A program made the position numbers and the translations under genes. This document shows positions 9,330 to 20,451 of a stretch of DNA of 41,588 nucleotides, in pieces. This stretch comes from Paraphysomonas bandaiensis (lineage: Eukaryota > Chrysophyceae), in NCBI GenBank assembly GCA_965644295.1, contig CBFFRP010000420.1, positions 1-41,588 on the forward strand. The letters run 5' to 3'. The notes beneath the pieces were generated by a model, which did not search any database, was not told where the DNA came from, and worked only from the letters and a program-made list of their open reading frames with translations. Within the stretch, counting starts at the first letter, position 1. Each line of letters begins with the position of its first letter.

Positions 9330-12062
9330 ATGTCCAAAGCACCAGATGGGATATTCCCTCTCTTTCTTCGAGGCGCCACATGCGAGAAATTTGGATTTAA
9401 AACAGGAGAGGGTGTTATGGATCTTGTGGACTATAAGCTCATACCTAAAGAGGATTTAGTGAAAGAAGTACAAGGACTCGGAGTGATGAGTGATTTTGAA
9501 CCAGCCAAGAAACAGTTAGAAGGGTTTGGAGGTGAAGAGGTGTTGATAGTGGTTGATAAGGATCAGAAATATGGAGAAGTGTTTCTGCTATGCTACACAG
9601 AGGAGTCTAAAGAGGAATTCATGGCTGAAGTGAGGGCGAAACAGGCAGCGATAGAGGCACAGAGAAAAGCTGAAGAGGAAGCAGAGGAAGCGAGAAAGGC
9701 TGAGGAATGGGCGAGGTTAAATGTTGTGTATGAAGACAAGCCGCTCTCTCCTCGTGTGTGGGAATCCTCTACGTCGAATGATACTGATAGTGAAGTTAAA
9801 GCGCTTACTCACCGCCCAATACGGGAGAGACTAGTTCTCGAAGTAACACGACCAAAGGCCTCTCTGAACCAGAAATACACATTTCTCGACAGGGACTCTG
9901 ATGTTGGAGGTATCCAAGAATTCAGGTCCCATAAGGATCCACATTTTGTAGGTATCAAACAGGGAGAGATGGGCATTCAAGCAGCGCCTCTATTTACGGA
10001 CCATCATGCGCAGACTACATGGTACCGTCCAGTGAACAAGGCCATCCAGTATACAGCTGCGGTGCAAGCAGATGAACCAACTGGCGTAGAGGAACGCGAA
10101 GAGTTATGTTCTGCACTGGAGCGCGCAACTATTAAAATAGAACGAGCGCTGCAGCAGAATGAAACTCTCGACATTTTCCACGAAACTTTCCAAATGGCTG
10201 GGGACGAGGAAATGCTGGACGGGGCACAGGCAGAAAATGAACTACGTGAGCTTAAAAACTTTGCTGACCCCACATATTCAAAGTTCAAAGTGCTTCCAGC
10301 TGTGGACTGGATGCCCCGTGCTCAGGGAATGGTTGCAGTCAGTGCTGTCAGAAACATGTCGTTCGATCAACGAGTACTCATTGCAGGGCAAACAAGTGTT
10401 GCATATCTACTCCTCTGGGACTTCCGCCAGCTTGTGCGCCCTCAGGTGCTCATGCAGTGTCCCCACGAAATCCTGGCATTTCGATTTAACGCCCAAAATT
10501 CTAACCTGATTGCGGGTGGTTGCATATCTGGTCAGGTGGTGCTGTGGGATATATCTGACTCACTTCAGTCGAACACCCGGAAGGGGCGAAGAGGTTCAAC
10601 TATGGGTGCGATGGAGGCACAGCTCGCTCCTGGACTGGATCTAGGGGATAGTGAAGCGGCTTCTTCTGATGATCCCGTTTGTCTCCCCAAATATGTGTCT
10701 AATGTGGACCACAGTCACAAGAAGTCAGTGTCCGATCTCTTCTGGCTGCCGCCTAGCACTCAAATCAACTACAGGGGGCAGCTAGTTGCTGAGGAATTCC
10801 TTGATGGGCAGTCGTATCAGTTCATAACTGTCGCAGGTGACGGACAACTGCTTGTTTGGGACACCAGATTTGAGCAGATCGCGAACGATGAGCTACGGCA
10901 CGTTGGAAGAGCGAAACATGTACCGTTCGAGAAGACTTCAAATAAAGAGGGTGGTGCTTTCAAATTGCTCTGGACGCCCATATATCGTGCACATTTGAAG
11001 CGCATGGAGGGAGTTGGTGAGCTCAGCATATGCCGCGCGGCCTATTCGACGCAATCTGCTACTAGATCACAGGTGCTTTTGAGCACCGAAGAGGGTGATA
11101 TTCTTGGTGCAGACCTCAGTTGCAGGAAAAATGAGGGTGGGAACAAGGACGACAATGACGACGAGGACGGATCGGATTCTAATGATTTCGTACGCTGGAT
11201 GGCCGTGGACCATTCTCGACCTTGTGTTAGTCTGCAAATATCTCCATTTTTCCCCAATATTGTTTTGTCTGTGGGTGATTGGAAGTTCCACATTTGGAAG
11301 GTAGGTCTTAAAAAGGTCAACAATTATTACTAACAATATATTTAGATTGGCGAAGACCGTCCTCTGTTCATATCGCCAATGTCATCGTCATACATGACGG
11401 CAGGTGCATGGTCCCCAACTAGGCCTGCTGTGCTTGTCGTTGCATGCGCTGACGGATCCCTGATGGCATGGGACTTTACGGACTCGAGCTACCGTCCCTC
11501 TATAGAAATGAAGGCGACGCATACCAGAATTACTTCAATGGAGTTCTTGTCATCTAACGTGGCCTCGAGACAACAGTTACTTGCCGTTGGAGATGAATCC
11601 GGAACTCTTCATATCTTTGATTTGCCCAGGAATATAACCCGTACTGTTCACCGCGAAGAAGCTATTATGAGCAATTTCCTTGACCGTGAACTTAAGGTAT
11701 GTTATTATCGCTGATTAGATGGAAGTTTAATTTGGCTTGCTTTATAGCGCTTGAACTATCTCAAAGAGTCAACAGTTGAGCAGAGTGGCGAAGTGAAGGA
11801 TGAGTGGGGCGGTCATAAAGATACGGAGTCGCTTCAGCGCACAGGTGGAGCTGATGCCAAGCATGATGGCGATTCGAAGGATGAAGCCAAGAAGCCCTCT
11901 GCAGAGGCCCTTGCGAAGGAGGAGGAAGAGTTTGCTAAACTGGAAGCCCAATTTATTGCTGAGTTAGGACTCACAAGTGAGGAGCTTCCAGATTATGCAA
12001 AGGATATTCCCCTGAATAATGCCACTACTGAAGACTCTCGTGGTGGGATTAAAGCCCGATAG
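9330..12062 (+). CDS. DNAI3: Axonemal dynein intermediate chain, DNAI3/WDR63-like, 878 aa
   Basis: Exons are 9330-11300, 11346-11696 and 11748-12062; the introns are 45 and 51 nt, with a clear TACTAAC branch site in the first. The N-terminus (GIFPLFLRGATCEKFGFKTGEGV...) is the characteristic start of the WDR63/DNAI3 family. An acidic, Lys/Glu-rich helix follows at ~95-130, then WD40 repeats from ~330 to ~770 (VAYLLLWDF, AGGCISGQVVLWDI, VAGDGQLLVWDT, SVGDWKFHIWK, ACADGSLMAWDF, GDESGTLHIFDL), and a charged C-terminal tail. The length is close to the ~890 aa of the human protein. In other flagellates this subunit belongs to inner-arm dynein f/I1 and its assembly, and it acts in the axoneme, so the cell should have motile cilia. 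Confidence 0.92.
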
Positions 12063-12986
12063 GAATACGATTGAATATGTGCATTTTTTGTGATGTGTTA
12101 ATTGCACTCTGCCTTAAATTGTTTTAATATTACATTAGGGCTGGGTGTAGGATATAGTAGCGGATTAGATATAACTTGGTACCTAAATAATGAGTGTAGT
12201 CCGAATCGGTGTGTCCTGTTTGATCGTGACTAGAATTACTCTATCTTGTGGTGTGGTATATGGTATAGGCATAGTTCCAATAAGACATACGAGTATAAAC
12301 TTTGAAATCAAATTCTTAGGCTATCAGTGTTTGATATTATGATGGCTGAAACTTAAGTAACCGAACGTTGAACTCACCCAATAAGTGCAGATTAAAACTT
12401 TTAGTAAGAGAATGTTGTGATTATTAATTATTAGAATGTAAAGTGATGAACACAGTAATGAAGAAAAGTGAATAATAATGCAGAACATATCTACCACACA
12501 CAATGGAGTAGTTAGAAGTATAATGGCGATCATTATAAAGACGATCAAGTTGAAGATGCTTCCTTTAATTCAGGTAACGATATATTTCATCGAACATTAT
12601 ATTTCACATATACTATCTTATTCTAGCCACTAATTGATGCAAGGTCTCAACGCCTATTGCTAAATAATCAGACATTCACTACTATACTATCTTATATTAA
12701 GATGAATTCTAATACAAAAATAAATTAGAACAAATTGTAATCAATATCTCTTATAATTAGAACAATTTATAATATTCTCACTATTATAAATCCATCTTAT
12801 CAGGCAGATCTTAGATAGACACGACCTTATATCATATCATTAATTCACGTGCTAAAGTTGTTAACTACCGTGTTCTTAAACTAGCAGTCCTAATTTTTAC
12901 ACCTTAAAGTATGTTGAGTTTTTCTTATCAGAAATATTATTCAATCTAGTGAATTACCTAGTCACACCAATTTTGGTGTGAAAATC
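12063..12986. other. AT-rich intergenic region with an inverted fragment of the interspersed repeat
   Basis: No gene was seen. Positions ~12641-12677 contain the first ~35 nt of the interspersed repeat in reverse orientation (AGCAATAGGCGTT and TAGTGAATGTC on the minus strand), facing copy B at 12987. A perfect 8-bp-stem hairpin, CACACCAA-TT-TTGGTGTG, lies at 12963-12980, just before copy B. Confidence 0.6.
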
Positions 12987-13368
12987 TAGTAGTGAATGTC
13001 CGATTATTAGCAATAGCTTTACTCTGATATCCTACTACGCCACGAAAGCTGCTTGTTGTGCGTCACCGCAAGCGCCAAGGTGCAACCACTTTCGCTCTCT
13101 GCCCTTAAGGTGAACTAGCCCGGATGCTTGACTTCAGCAGGCAGCCCAATACTCCCGTTACCTTCTAGGTGGGCCCATTCCAGAAGGCCTGTTTATTCGT
13201 CTACGCAAGTGATACTTATTGGTGTCCCTTGTACCACACCAGCATCGGGCTATAAGTGGGCAGAACAATATCTGCTGTCTACGTTTATACCTCACGTTCG
13301 TTTAGCAGGAGATATATCTCCGGTACTTATTCCCCAAAACACCACGAAAAGTCCGACTTTGTTGAGGG
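12987..13368 (+). repeat. Interspersed ~0.5-kb repeat, copy B
   Basis: Same blocks as the other copies in the same order: AGTAGTGAATGTC, ATTAGCAATAG, CTCTGATATCCTACTA, ACGAAAGCTGC, CTTTCGCTC, GGATGCTTGACTTCAGCAGG, GTGGGCCCATTCC, GTCCCTTGTACCACACCAGC, GAGATATATCTCCGGTACTT and the terminal GTCCGACTTTGTTGAGGG. A deletion of about 75 bp removes the AACACAGTGAGCAAGCAG segment. Function and class are unknown. Confidence 0.88.
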
Positions 13369-14045
13369 TGTAAAAAACTAATCTATGTAAGAAACACTTC
13401 AAAATCTACATTTATTAAGAGATGACTGAGTTTTACACTATTTTAGGTATGAATAGCCCAAGTTGACTTGGCTAAATAACAGACCCCTTTCCATATTTCT
13501 AAGCAATTAAAAGCTGTATTTCTAAGATTTTGAATAATAGAACAGGCTGAGATACTTTGACAGTATCAGATCTAATTATATGGATTGGTAGTAGCAAGAA
13601 TTTTAATATAGTGAATGACAACAAATGAAGAAAGGTGTCGATTATAATTTCACTCATTGATAATTGATATTTAAGGTGGTCTCAACGTTCAGTTTTAACC
13701 GTCCTAAAATCTAAAATTAATATTGGAAGCAAATTCCGATACACAGTGGATACTGTATGGTTTTCAGCATGTTGCTAATATCTTTCGTCACACCTGCGTA
13801 GTAAGGTATAAGGTATGTGTAACACTAAACTTTCAAAAGATTATGCCGCATCAACGTCACTATATATCAGCTTCACCAAGAGAACATCAAGTGAAATGTC
13901 TTGAATATACCTCATTCATATAATTTGCGAAAAGCTATTTTCTTATAGCCACCGCAATTTTCAATTAACAAAATTATATATGACACAACGAAGAAATTCC
14001 ATACTGTTTCTCTTTGTCGAATGAATCAAACACACAAGATTACTA
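13369..14045. other. Intergenic region, no gene seen
   Basis: AT-rich spacer between repeat copy B and the 3' end of BRK1. No conserved reading frame, tRNA or repeat structure was recognised apart from scattered short AT palindromes. Confidence 0.5.
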
Positions 14046-14410
14046 TTAATTATCATCAGTTTCTGCACTCACAGCACTCTTTACAGCTGCTTCACAATAC
14101 TCCAAAGAGCGCTCGAGTCTATTCAACTTCTCATTCAAACTCGCCAGTCTATATCTCATCGTCATATCAAACCTGCCAACATACAGTGTTAGACATACAT
14201 ACATGCAAGCACACAACAGCACTGTGACTACAGTTAAATTACACTCAATTGAAAGAATATATCAGATAGCATGATAGTTTAATGCATGGACAGATGCAGC
14301 CATACGCACTGGTTGAGGAAGTTCACAGTGTGCTGGATATTTAGCTGAATAACCTCCACTAGCTCTCTGTTCTGCCAGTCCTTTTGAATCGCTGCGGAGT
14401 TTGCAGACAT
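14046..14410 (-). CDS. BRK1: BRICK1/HSPC300, WAVE/SCAR complex subunit, 75 aa
   Basis: Two exons on the minus strand, 14410-14310 and 14172-14046, are joined by a 137-nt GT-AG intron and encode 75 aa, the same length as human BRK1. Exon 1 reads AAIQKDWQNRELVEVIQLN and exon 2 reads FDMTMRYRLASLNEKLNRLE, matching the family's DW-NRE-IEVI and FDMS-RxRLA-LNEKL-LER landmarks. The protein is a single long helix that packs into the trimeric HSPC300-WAVE-Abi bundle and supports Arp2/3-driven actin branching at the plasma membrane. Each exon is too short to stand out alone, so automated annotation could miss the gene. It diverges from the DDX51 gene, with 407 bp between start codons. Confidence 0.92.
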
Positions 14411-14817
14411 AATGGAGGGGAAGAATGGTTGTCGGGCGGGTATCGAGATCAGGGTATGATATTTGGGTATGGAGCAGTGACATACATCTCAGTACATACA
14501 TATACACAGACATGATCCACACCGCTGTAGATGTATGTATGCAGAGAGGTACTGTATACGGAGGTACACTATGTATCATTGTCCGGGAATACAGCGCTGT
14601 AGTCTCTATCAACCCACAGAGTGCAGTGCAGTGTAGATGTACAGGTCTGTATGTACAGTGTGTTCTATTGTATGGATGGACCTCTACGCTCATATATATA
14701 TATATATGCATGTACATGAGTGACATACACTGCTAAGAACCAACACAACTAACCACACCTCCACCAACAGTCCCCTCCACCCCTCCTGAACATTCACCTT
14801 CTCCCTTACCCTTTCCA
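14411..14817. promoter_or_regulatory. Shared divergent promoter of BRK1 and DDX51
   Basis: This 407-bp interval between two divergent start codons must carry both promoters. It contains a (TA)n tract at about 14690-14707, which runs directly into the palindrome CATGTACATG at 14709-14718, 100 nt before the DDX51 ATG. A pyrimidine-rich leader (CCCCTCCACCCCTCCTG) lies at about 14771-14790. Reading frames that cross it are not gene-like. Confidence 0.5.
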
Positions 14818-16973
14818 ATGTTCTCAGTAGAGCGGTTTCAAGCCCCTATCAGCGATAGCAAGTCCTCATCTATAGAGGACATATTAGCCGACTCTACTCT
14901 AAGAGCTAAGCGCAAATATGAGGAGGAAATGATGCATACTATTGTTCAGGGGCCACGTGGAGAGACAGTCGAAGAGAGACAGGCCAGAAAACGGCAAGCA
15001 AAGGAGGAGAAGAAGGCGAGGAAGGAGTTGATGCGTGCGCAGGCTCTCAGTCAGACGTCATCAGCAGCAGATAGTGATCAGGGTACTGTGAAGGTGGATG
15101 GCATGAAGGCGGATACTAATAATGCGGCTGATACTGTTGAAAAACAGCCGGCTGAAACATGTGAAGGTGTAACTGGCGCTGAGGACGATCACAAAGAAGG
15201 CTTGAATGAGGATGATAGTATGATAGGTGGTGATAGAGATGGTGATGAAGCAAACCTTGATGACCTATCCAAAGATGAAATATCTGAAGCGCAACCTGAT
15301 ACTTCTGATGAATCGGTGTACGTAGCACCTTCTCCACCTATGGGGGTCATTGAGGCTGTGGATGCATGGGGACTAGACAGTGACTTGGCCAGCGCGGTAA
15401 TAGAGGATGGCATTGACGAGTTTTTTCCCGTACAGACCGCAGTTATTCCCCTACTCCTCGCCCATAGTGCTACTCACCCTTTTGCTCGGCCGCGAGATAT
15501 GTGCGTCTCTGCTCCAACTGGAAGTGGTAAGACTCTCGCCTATGCCCTTCCGGTGGTACAAAGTCTGAGCAGAGGAGGTCGTGCCTCCCGATGGTCTCAC
15601 CGCAGATTGCGGGCCCTCATCATCCTTCCTAGCAGAGAGCTTGTCACACAGGTTCGAAATCATTCTATTCTTTTATGTCGACTAACTGCTGGAATAGGTA
15701 CTGCGCGTTTTTTGTCGTCTATGCCGCAAGAAGGATTGGATCAGGGTTGGTTCCGCATCAGGGCAAGTCGACTTGAAGACCGAACAGAGTATGCTGGTAT
15801 CAGATTGCGGAGAAAGTCTACTGGATGCGCTTGTGTGTACTCCCGGTAGACTATTGGATCACCTTCAGTACACTTCTGGATTTACTCTGCAGCACCTTCG
15901 ATTTTTGGTTATGGTGAGTGCTATTCGATTTTTTATGCGTTTGTCTGATGCTCTACCAGGACGAAGCAGACAGACTGCTTGGCAATGCCTATGATCACTG
16001 GGTACGTGCCTTGGTGAGCTCCGTCTCTGCGGAGAAGGATCATTCCAACTTTTTACGCCTCCGAGGCGAAGAAAAAGGTCGGGCTCATCTTCCTGTACAC
16101 ATTCAAAGATTGCTTTTCTCTGCAACTCTTACAGACAATCCACGCAAGCTCTCACTCTCTGGTATTCACAACCCGCTCGTTATCCGATCAACCCCAGCTT
16201 TGCAATCCCCAACAATTGATAAGACCTCGGGTTACATTCTCCCTCGAAAACTCAGCGAGTTCTTATGTGTGTGCGACACCTCCAAACGGCCATTACTGCT
16301 GCTAGCAATGCTCATGCAAGCGTTTGGTCTTTCTGGAGCCCCCACCTCGGGCGACATATCTGGGATTGCTAACTGCTGTAGCTCGCCCTCAGATGTTGTA
16401 CTTATATTCTCATCTTCAGTGGAATCTACCCATAGATTGTGTCGGTTACTACAGGTATTCAACAATCAGCTAATAGTAGGCGACAGAAGAGATGGAAAAG
16501 TGGATCCAGGTGCTTTAGTGTTTGGTGGGGAAGTTCGCGAAATGAGTAGCGCGGTACGGTCGTCGGACAGAGCTTCAGCTATGGAGTATGCACGGGCAGG
16601 GTACACATGCAGCCATCCTGTGAAGGTGATAGTTGCCTCCGATCAGTTGGCCCGAGGCATTGATTTAAGCAGTATTCGACTAGTCATCAACTACGACCCA
16701 CCGGCTCATCCCAGGACATACGTTCATCGTGTGGGAAGAACTGCACGCGCTAATAGGGATGGGTACAGTGTCACTATGCTGAAGATTGGTAGGATAGGAG
16801 AGTTTAAGAAGATTAGATCAAGTATAGACGACGGATTCGATAGGATGAAAAAAGCAAAAGTGAGTCCAGAAGCTGTTGAATTTGTAACGGATATGTACCA
16901 GTCCTCTCTTAAAGGATTGAGAGATGTAATTGATCTAGAGTCCAAAGGCGCGCTCAATGCTGGTGAATATTAG
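14818..16973 (+). CDS. DDX51: DEAD-box RNA helicase, DDX51/Dbp6-like, 687 aa
   Basis: Exons are 14818-15651, 15698-15913 and 15960-16973; both introns are 46 nt and phase 0. After an acidic, low-complexity N-terminus (~30-170) comes the full DEAD-box core: Q-motif region FFPVQ, motif I APTGSGKT (~232-239), Ia PSREL, Ib TPGRL, II DEAD (351-354, first codons of exon 3), III SAT (~400), IV VLIFSSS, V SDQLARGID and VI HRVGRTAR (~605). The RPRDMCVSAPTGSGKTLAYALPVVQ context is typical of DDX51/Dbp6, a nucleolar helicase needed for early 60S ribosome assembly. Both splice junctions lie inside the helicase core and restore it exactly, which supports the model. No missing catalytic residue was seen. 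Confidence 0.92.
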
Positions 16974-17291
16974 TAATGTTATATGAAATACGTGTAGTAG
17001 AATGTAGAATGAAATAATAATAGATTGTTATTATAATTTCTGAGTCTGTGATTGTAGGATTACGGATTACTACTTAGTGACATATATCGGAAATAGGAAA
17101 TATATATTCAACGTAATCATTGTCACAAAAACATTGGTCTTTGAAGATATTTTTCATTCGATTCTATATTATTTATTATAAGTATGATGAAGGCATGTAG
17201 ACAAACTATAGTTAATATTTGAATATCTAGTATGTTCACTCTGCGCCTAGTATTCAATGAAAAGAATATTGAAAGCCTATATTCTATATTG
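16974..17291. other. Intergenic region, no gene seen
   Basis: AT-rich 3' flank of the DDX51 gene up to repeat copy C. No feature was recognised. Confidence 0.5.
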
Positions 17292-17807
17292 AGAGTCTTA
17301 TTATTAGCAATAGGCGTTAAGAAACAGCACCAGTTTAGTAGCTAGATAAAAACTAGTCAAGCTAGATAGACGTGTACCTGTAACAAACTAGCACAAATTC
17401 TATTATTCTAATATTGAACGTTACGGAAGCTGCTTGTGCGTCTCCGCAAGAACCAAGGTGCAACCATCTCCGCATTACCACTCAAACGCCGTGAGAAAGC
17501 GGAATGTTGATATACCTGACATCTGCTGACTCTATGTGAACTAGTCCGGATGCTTTACTTCAGTAGGTAGCCCTAATTCCCCCGTTACCCTCTAGGTGGG
17601 TCCATTCCCGGATGCCTGTTTATTCGTCAAGGCCCAAAGACGTCTACAGTCTACAGTCTACAGTCTACACAAGTGATACTTATTGGTGTCCCTTGTACCA
17701 CACCAGCATCGGGCTATGAGTGGGCAGAACATTATCTCCTGTCTATGTTTATACCTCACGTTAGTTTCTCGAAATATCTCGGGCACTGAGTCCGACTTTG
17801 TGGAGGG
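17292..17807 (+). repeat. Interspersed ~0.5-kb repeat, copy C
   Basis: Nearly full-length copy. It begins AGAGTCTTATTATTAGCAAT, carries an extra ~70-nt insert after GCGTTAAGAAAC, then follows the usual order of blocks to the terminal GAGTCCGACTTTG. Inside it, 17640-17668 is a fourfold array of the 7-mer GTCTACA, which the other copies have only once (GTCTACACAAG), so it is a local expansion. Confidence 0.88.
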
Positions 17808-18531
17808 AATGAAAAGAAGCTCAATATTGACAATATGTTTCAGGTTTCAGTAAGGTATTGTAAGGCTTAGAATATGAAATATTAACACCAAGAAGCAGTA
17901 AACCGAAATTAAACACAGCACACCCTCCATTAATTGAAATTGTGATAAGCATTTTTGTATTTTAAATCATTCATTGTCAATCACTATATGTACTGATGTC
18001 AATTCTACCAGTCAACACATATCGCATTTACTAACGTAATTCTTGTAATTTTATTACTAAATACTAAACAGTGTCTTACAAAACTTGAGCCTAAGTTGTC
18101 ATTCTTCAAATGTGGAGCCCCACCTAGTAGTATCTTGTTTGAATATTTAATATTTCGTCACTATAGCTTTCTAACCTGCAGCCCGGCGGAATAGTACTTA
18201 GTAACACTTACTTCTATTCACGCTTACTTAGTAGCATTTATATATAGTATATAATAACCGTGTACTCTGTGCTTCTTATAAATATATGCGTAACCAACAA
18301 TATAATAATTGCTCAACGTCCGAGCAAACACATAACAACGATAGAACATACCCGTTTTGTAGGTAAAGTGCACTATAGTTTCAATCATGTTTACCTAAGT
18401 ATAATCTAATACAGGTATCACAACTACAAAGCAAAGACTGCAACTTGGTTATGAGACGACAGCAGCTTAATTAGATAAGAGAATGGTAATGTTCCTAAAA
18501 TCTACTATTGAATTCAGAACATGGATCCGAT
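17808..18531. other. Intergenic region, 3' flank of EF-1alpha
   Basis: AT-rich. It presumably includes the EF-1alpha 3' UTR next to 18531. No other gene or repeat was recognised. Confidence 0.5.
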
Positions 18532-19857
18532 CTACTTCTTCTTGGCACCCTTGCCGGCAGCGTACTCCTTCTTCACAACAGTCTTGATGACACCGACAGC
18601 AACAGTCTGTCTCATGTCACGAACAGCGAAACGTCCGAGGGGTGGGTAGTTAGCGAACTCCTCAACAACCATAGGCTTGGTGGGCTCCATGGTAACCATG
18701 CAGGCGTCACCGTTCTTGACGAACTTGGGGTTGGCCTCGAGGGTCTTACCAGTACGGCGGTCCATCTTCTCGTCGATGTTCTTGAACTTGGTGGCAATGT
18801 GGGCAGTGTGGCAATCGAGGACGGGGCAGTAGCCGTTCTGGATCTGACCGGGGTGAGACATGATGATGACCTGAGCCTGGAAAGACTCGCATCCCTTGGC
18901 GGGATCGTCAGCATTGTTGGAAGCAACGTAGCCTCTCTTGATCTCCTTAACGGAAACGTTCTTACAGTTGAATCCAACGTTGTCACCAGGGACGGCCTCC
19001 TTGAGGGACTCGTGGTGCATCTCGACGGACTTAACCTCAGTGGTGAGGCCGGAAGGAGCAAAGCAGCAGGTCATGCCAGGCTTGATGATACCAGTCTCAA
19101 CACGTCCGACAGGTACAGTTCCGATACCACCGATCTTGTACACGTCCTGAAGAGGAAGACGGAGGGGCTTGTCAGTAGGGCGCTTGGGGGCGTTGACGTT
19201 GTCGAGGGCGTCAAGGAGGGTGGGTCCCTTGTACCAGGGCATGTTGTCGGACTTCTCGATCATGTTGTCACCAACCCAACCAGAGATGGGGACAAAGGCA
19301 ATCTTGGCGGGCTTGTATCCGACCTTCTTAAGGTACTGAGACACCTCCTCCTTGATGTCGTTGTAACGAGACTCGGAGTACTGGCAGGAGTCCATCTTGT
19401 TGAGGGCAACAACCATCTGCTTGACACCAAGGGTGAAGGCAAGAAGGGCGTGCTCTCTGGTCTGACCCTCAGCAGCCCATCCACCCTCGAATCCACCAGG
19501 GGCGGAGTCGATGACAAGGACGGCAACATCGGCCTGGGAGGTACCGGTAATCATGTTCTTGATGAAATCACGATGGCCGGGGGCATCAATGACGGTGAAG
19601 GAGTACTTGGGGGACTCGAACTTCCAGAGAGCAATATCGATAGTGATACCACGCTCACGCTCGGCCTTGAGGTTATCAAGGACCCAGGCGTACTTGAAAG
19701 ACTGCTTGCCGAGCTCGGCAGCCTCCTTCTCGAACTTCTCAATAGTTCTCTTGTCGATTCCACCGCACTTGTAGATCAAGTGACCAGTGGTGGTAGACTT
19801 ACCGGCATCGACGTGACCGATAACAACAATACTAACGTGAATCTTTTCCTTTGGCAT
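18532..19857 (-). CDS. TEF1: Translation elongation factor EF-1alpha, 441 aa
   Basis: Single exon, ATG at 19857. EF-1alpha is the GTPase that carries aminoacyl-tRNA to the ribosome in the cytosol. Motifs are G1 GHVDAGKST at 14-22, G2 [10 protein letters not shown]3 DAPGHRD near 91, G4 NKMD near 153 and the domain 2-3 signatures ([28 protein letters not shown]), ending in a Lys-rich tail. Its third codon positions are mostly G or C, unlike its AT-rich surroundings, as expected for a very highly expressed gene. The loop after [16 protein letters not shown] runs straight into PTLLDALD, without the opisthokont insertion. It is the full-length translation factor and not the EFL paralogue. A long open frame on the opposite strand is a by-product of the codon bias. 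Confidence 0.98.
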   Translation of the reverse strand: MPKEKIHVSIVVIGHVDAGKSTTTGHLIYKCGGIDKRTIEKFEKEAAELGKQSFKYAWVLDNLKAERERGITIDIALWKFESPKYSFTVIDAPGHRDFIKNMITGTSQADVAVLVIDSAPGGFEGGWAAEGQTREHALLAFTLGVKQMVVALNKMDSCQYSESRYNDIKEEVSQYLKKVGYKPAKIAFVPISGWVGDNMIEKSDNMPWYKGPTLLDALDNVNAPKRPTDKPLRLPLQDVYKIGGIGTVPVGRVETGIIKPGMTCCFAPSGLTTEVKSVEMHHESLKEAVPGDNVGFNCKNVSVKEIKRGYVASNNADDPAKGCESFQAQVIIMSHPGQIQNGYCPVLDCHTAHIATKFKNIDEKMDRRTGKTLEANPKFVKNGDACMVTMEPTKPMVVEEFANYPPLGRFAVRDMRQTVAVGVIKTVVKKEYAAGKGAKKK

Positions 19858-20451
19858 GTTGACTTAAGTATCTCTTATCTGCTGTCAAATTATGAACTCA
19901 GAGGAGCGTTGCAATAATTCCAACAAAAATCAGTATGTCCGCACCACCACTAGAATTCTTCATATCTTAGAGAGATGTGTGGCTCTTATTCATACTTCTG
20001 TATCTTGAATAGACATTTCGAACATTCTATTTTCAGTGAATGGTTCCGAAGGGATTTTAATTGGATGGTTTGTATACGAGGTACGATGTTGTACTCCTCC
20101 TGTATACCATGAATGCATGTTGTCGATAATACAACTGTAGTTCAGAATACACTCTTTGAGGTCTCTGGAAATACAATTGTATTTAGTCTGTATAATCCGA
20201 GTACAGAGTCTGTATAACGCGCGTGTATTCACGAGGTCTTTTAAATGAGAGCGGAGCATTCCATAACTAAGCAGAACTCCTCTATATGCATAGATATAAA
20301 GTCACTGGGGTTTCTTCAACCATCAGTATTGACTCTGATATGCATGTAGAGTTCCATGGAATGGGATGCTTTTGTTTCGAGTGAATTTCATCAGTAAACT
20401 GGACAGAAAGAAGTGAAATTATTTTTATTTTGCTTTTGACTGTTTCCAAAT
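19858..20451. promoter_or_regulatory. Divergent promoter interval between EF-1alpha and the large coiled-coil gene
   Basis: The genes diverge from 19857 (-) and 20452 (+). No recognised core-promoter motif stands out. A possible small reading frame (19990-20259, -) lies inside and is listed separately with low confidence. Confidence 0.45.
19990..20259 (-). CDS. Possible small hypothetical protein, 89 aa
   Basis: An ATG-started frame on the minus strand between EF-1alpha and the coiled-coil gene. It is basic at the N-terminus, has five cysteines, and contains ALYRLCTRII, which superficially recalls the LYR...R signature of mitochondrial LYR-motif proteins. The rest does not convincingly continue that family, and there is no signal peptide or membrane segment. 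It may be a chance frame in a promoter interval or one exon of a spliced gene. Included only because the start codon is real and the composition is protein-like. Confidence 0.25.
   Translation of the reverse strand: MLRSHLKDLVNTRALYRLCTRIIQTKYNCISRDLKECILNYSCIIDNMHSWYTGGVQHRTSYTNHPIKIPSEPFTENRMFEMSIQDTEV

Noticed and set aside
14262-14736. Long overlapping frames on both strands upstream of DDX51
   Set aside because: One overlaps BRK1 exon 1 in the wrong frame. The others run through TATA/CATA-rich promoter sequence with low-complexity Tyr/Ile/Cys/His content.
18508-19917. 469-codon open frame antisense to EF-1alpha
   Set aside because: It is the complement of a strongly codon-biased gene. 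Its Leu/Gly/Val/Asp-rich translation mirrors EF-1alpha codon bias and matches nothing recognisable.
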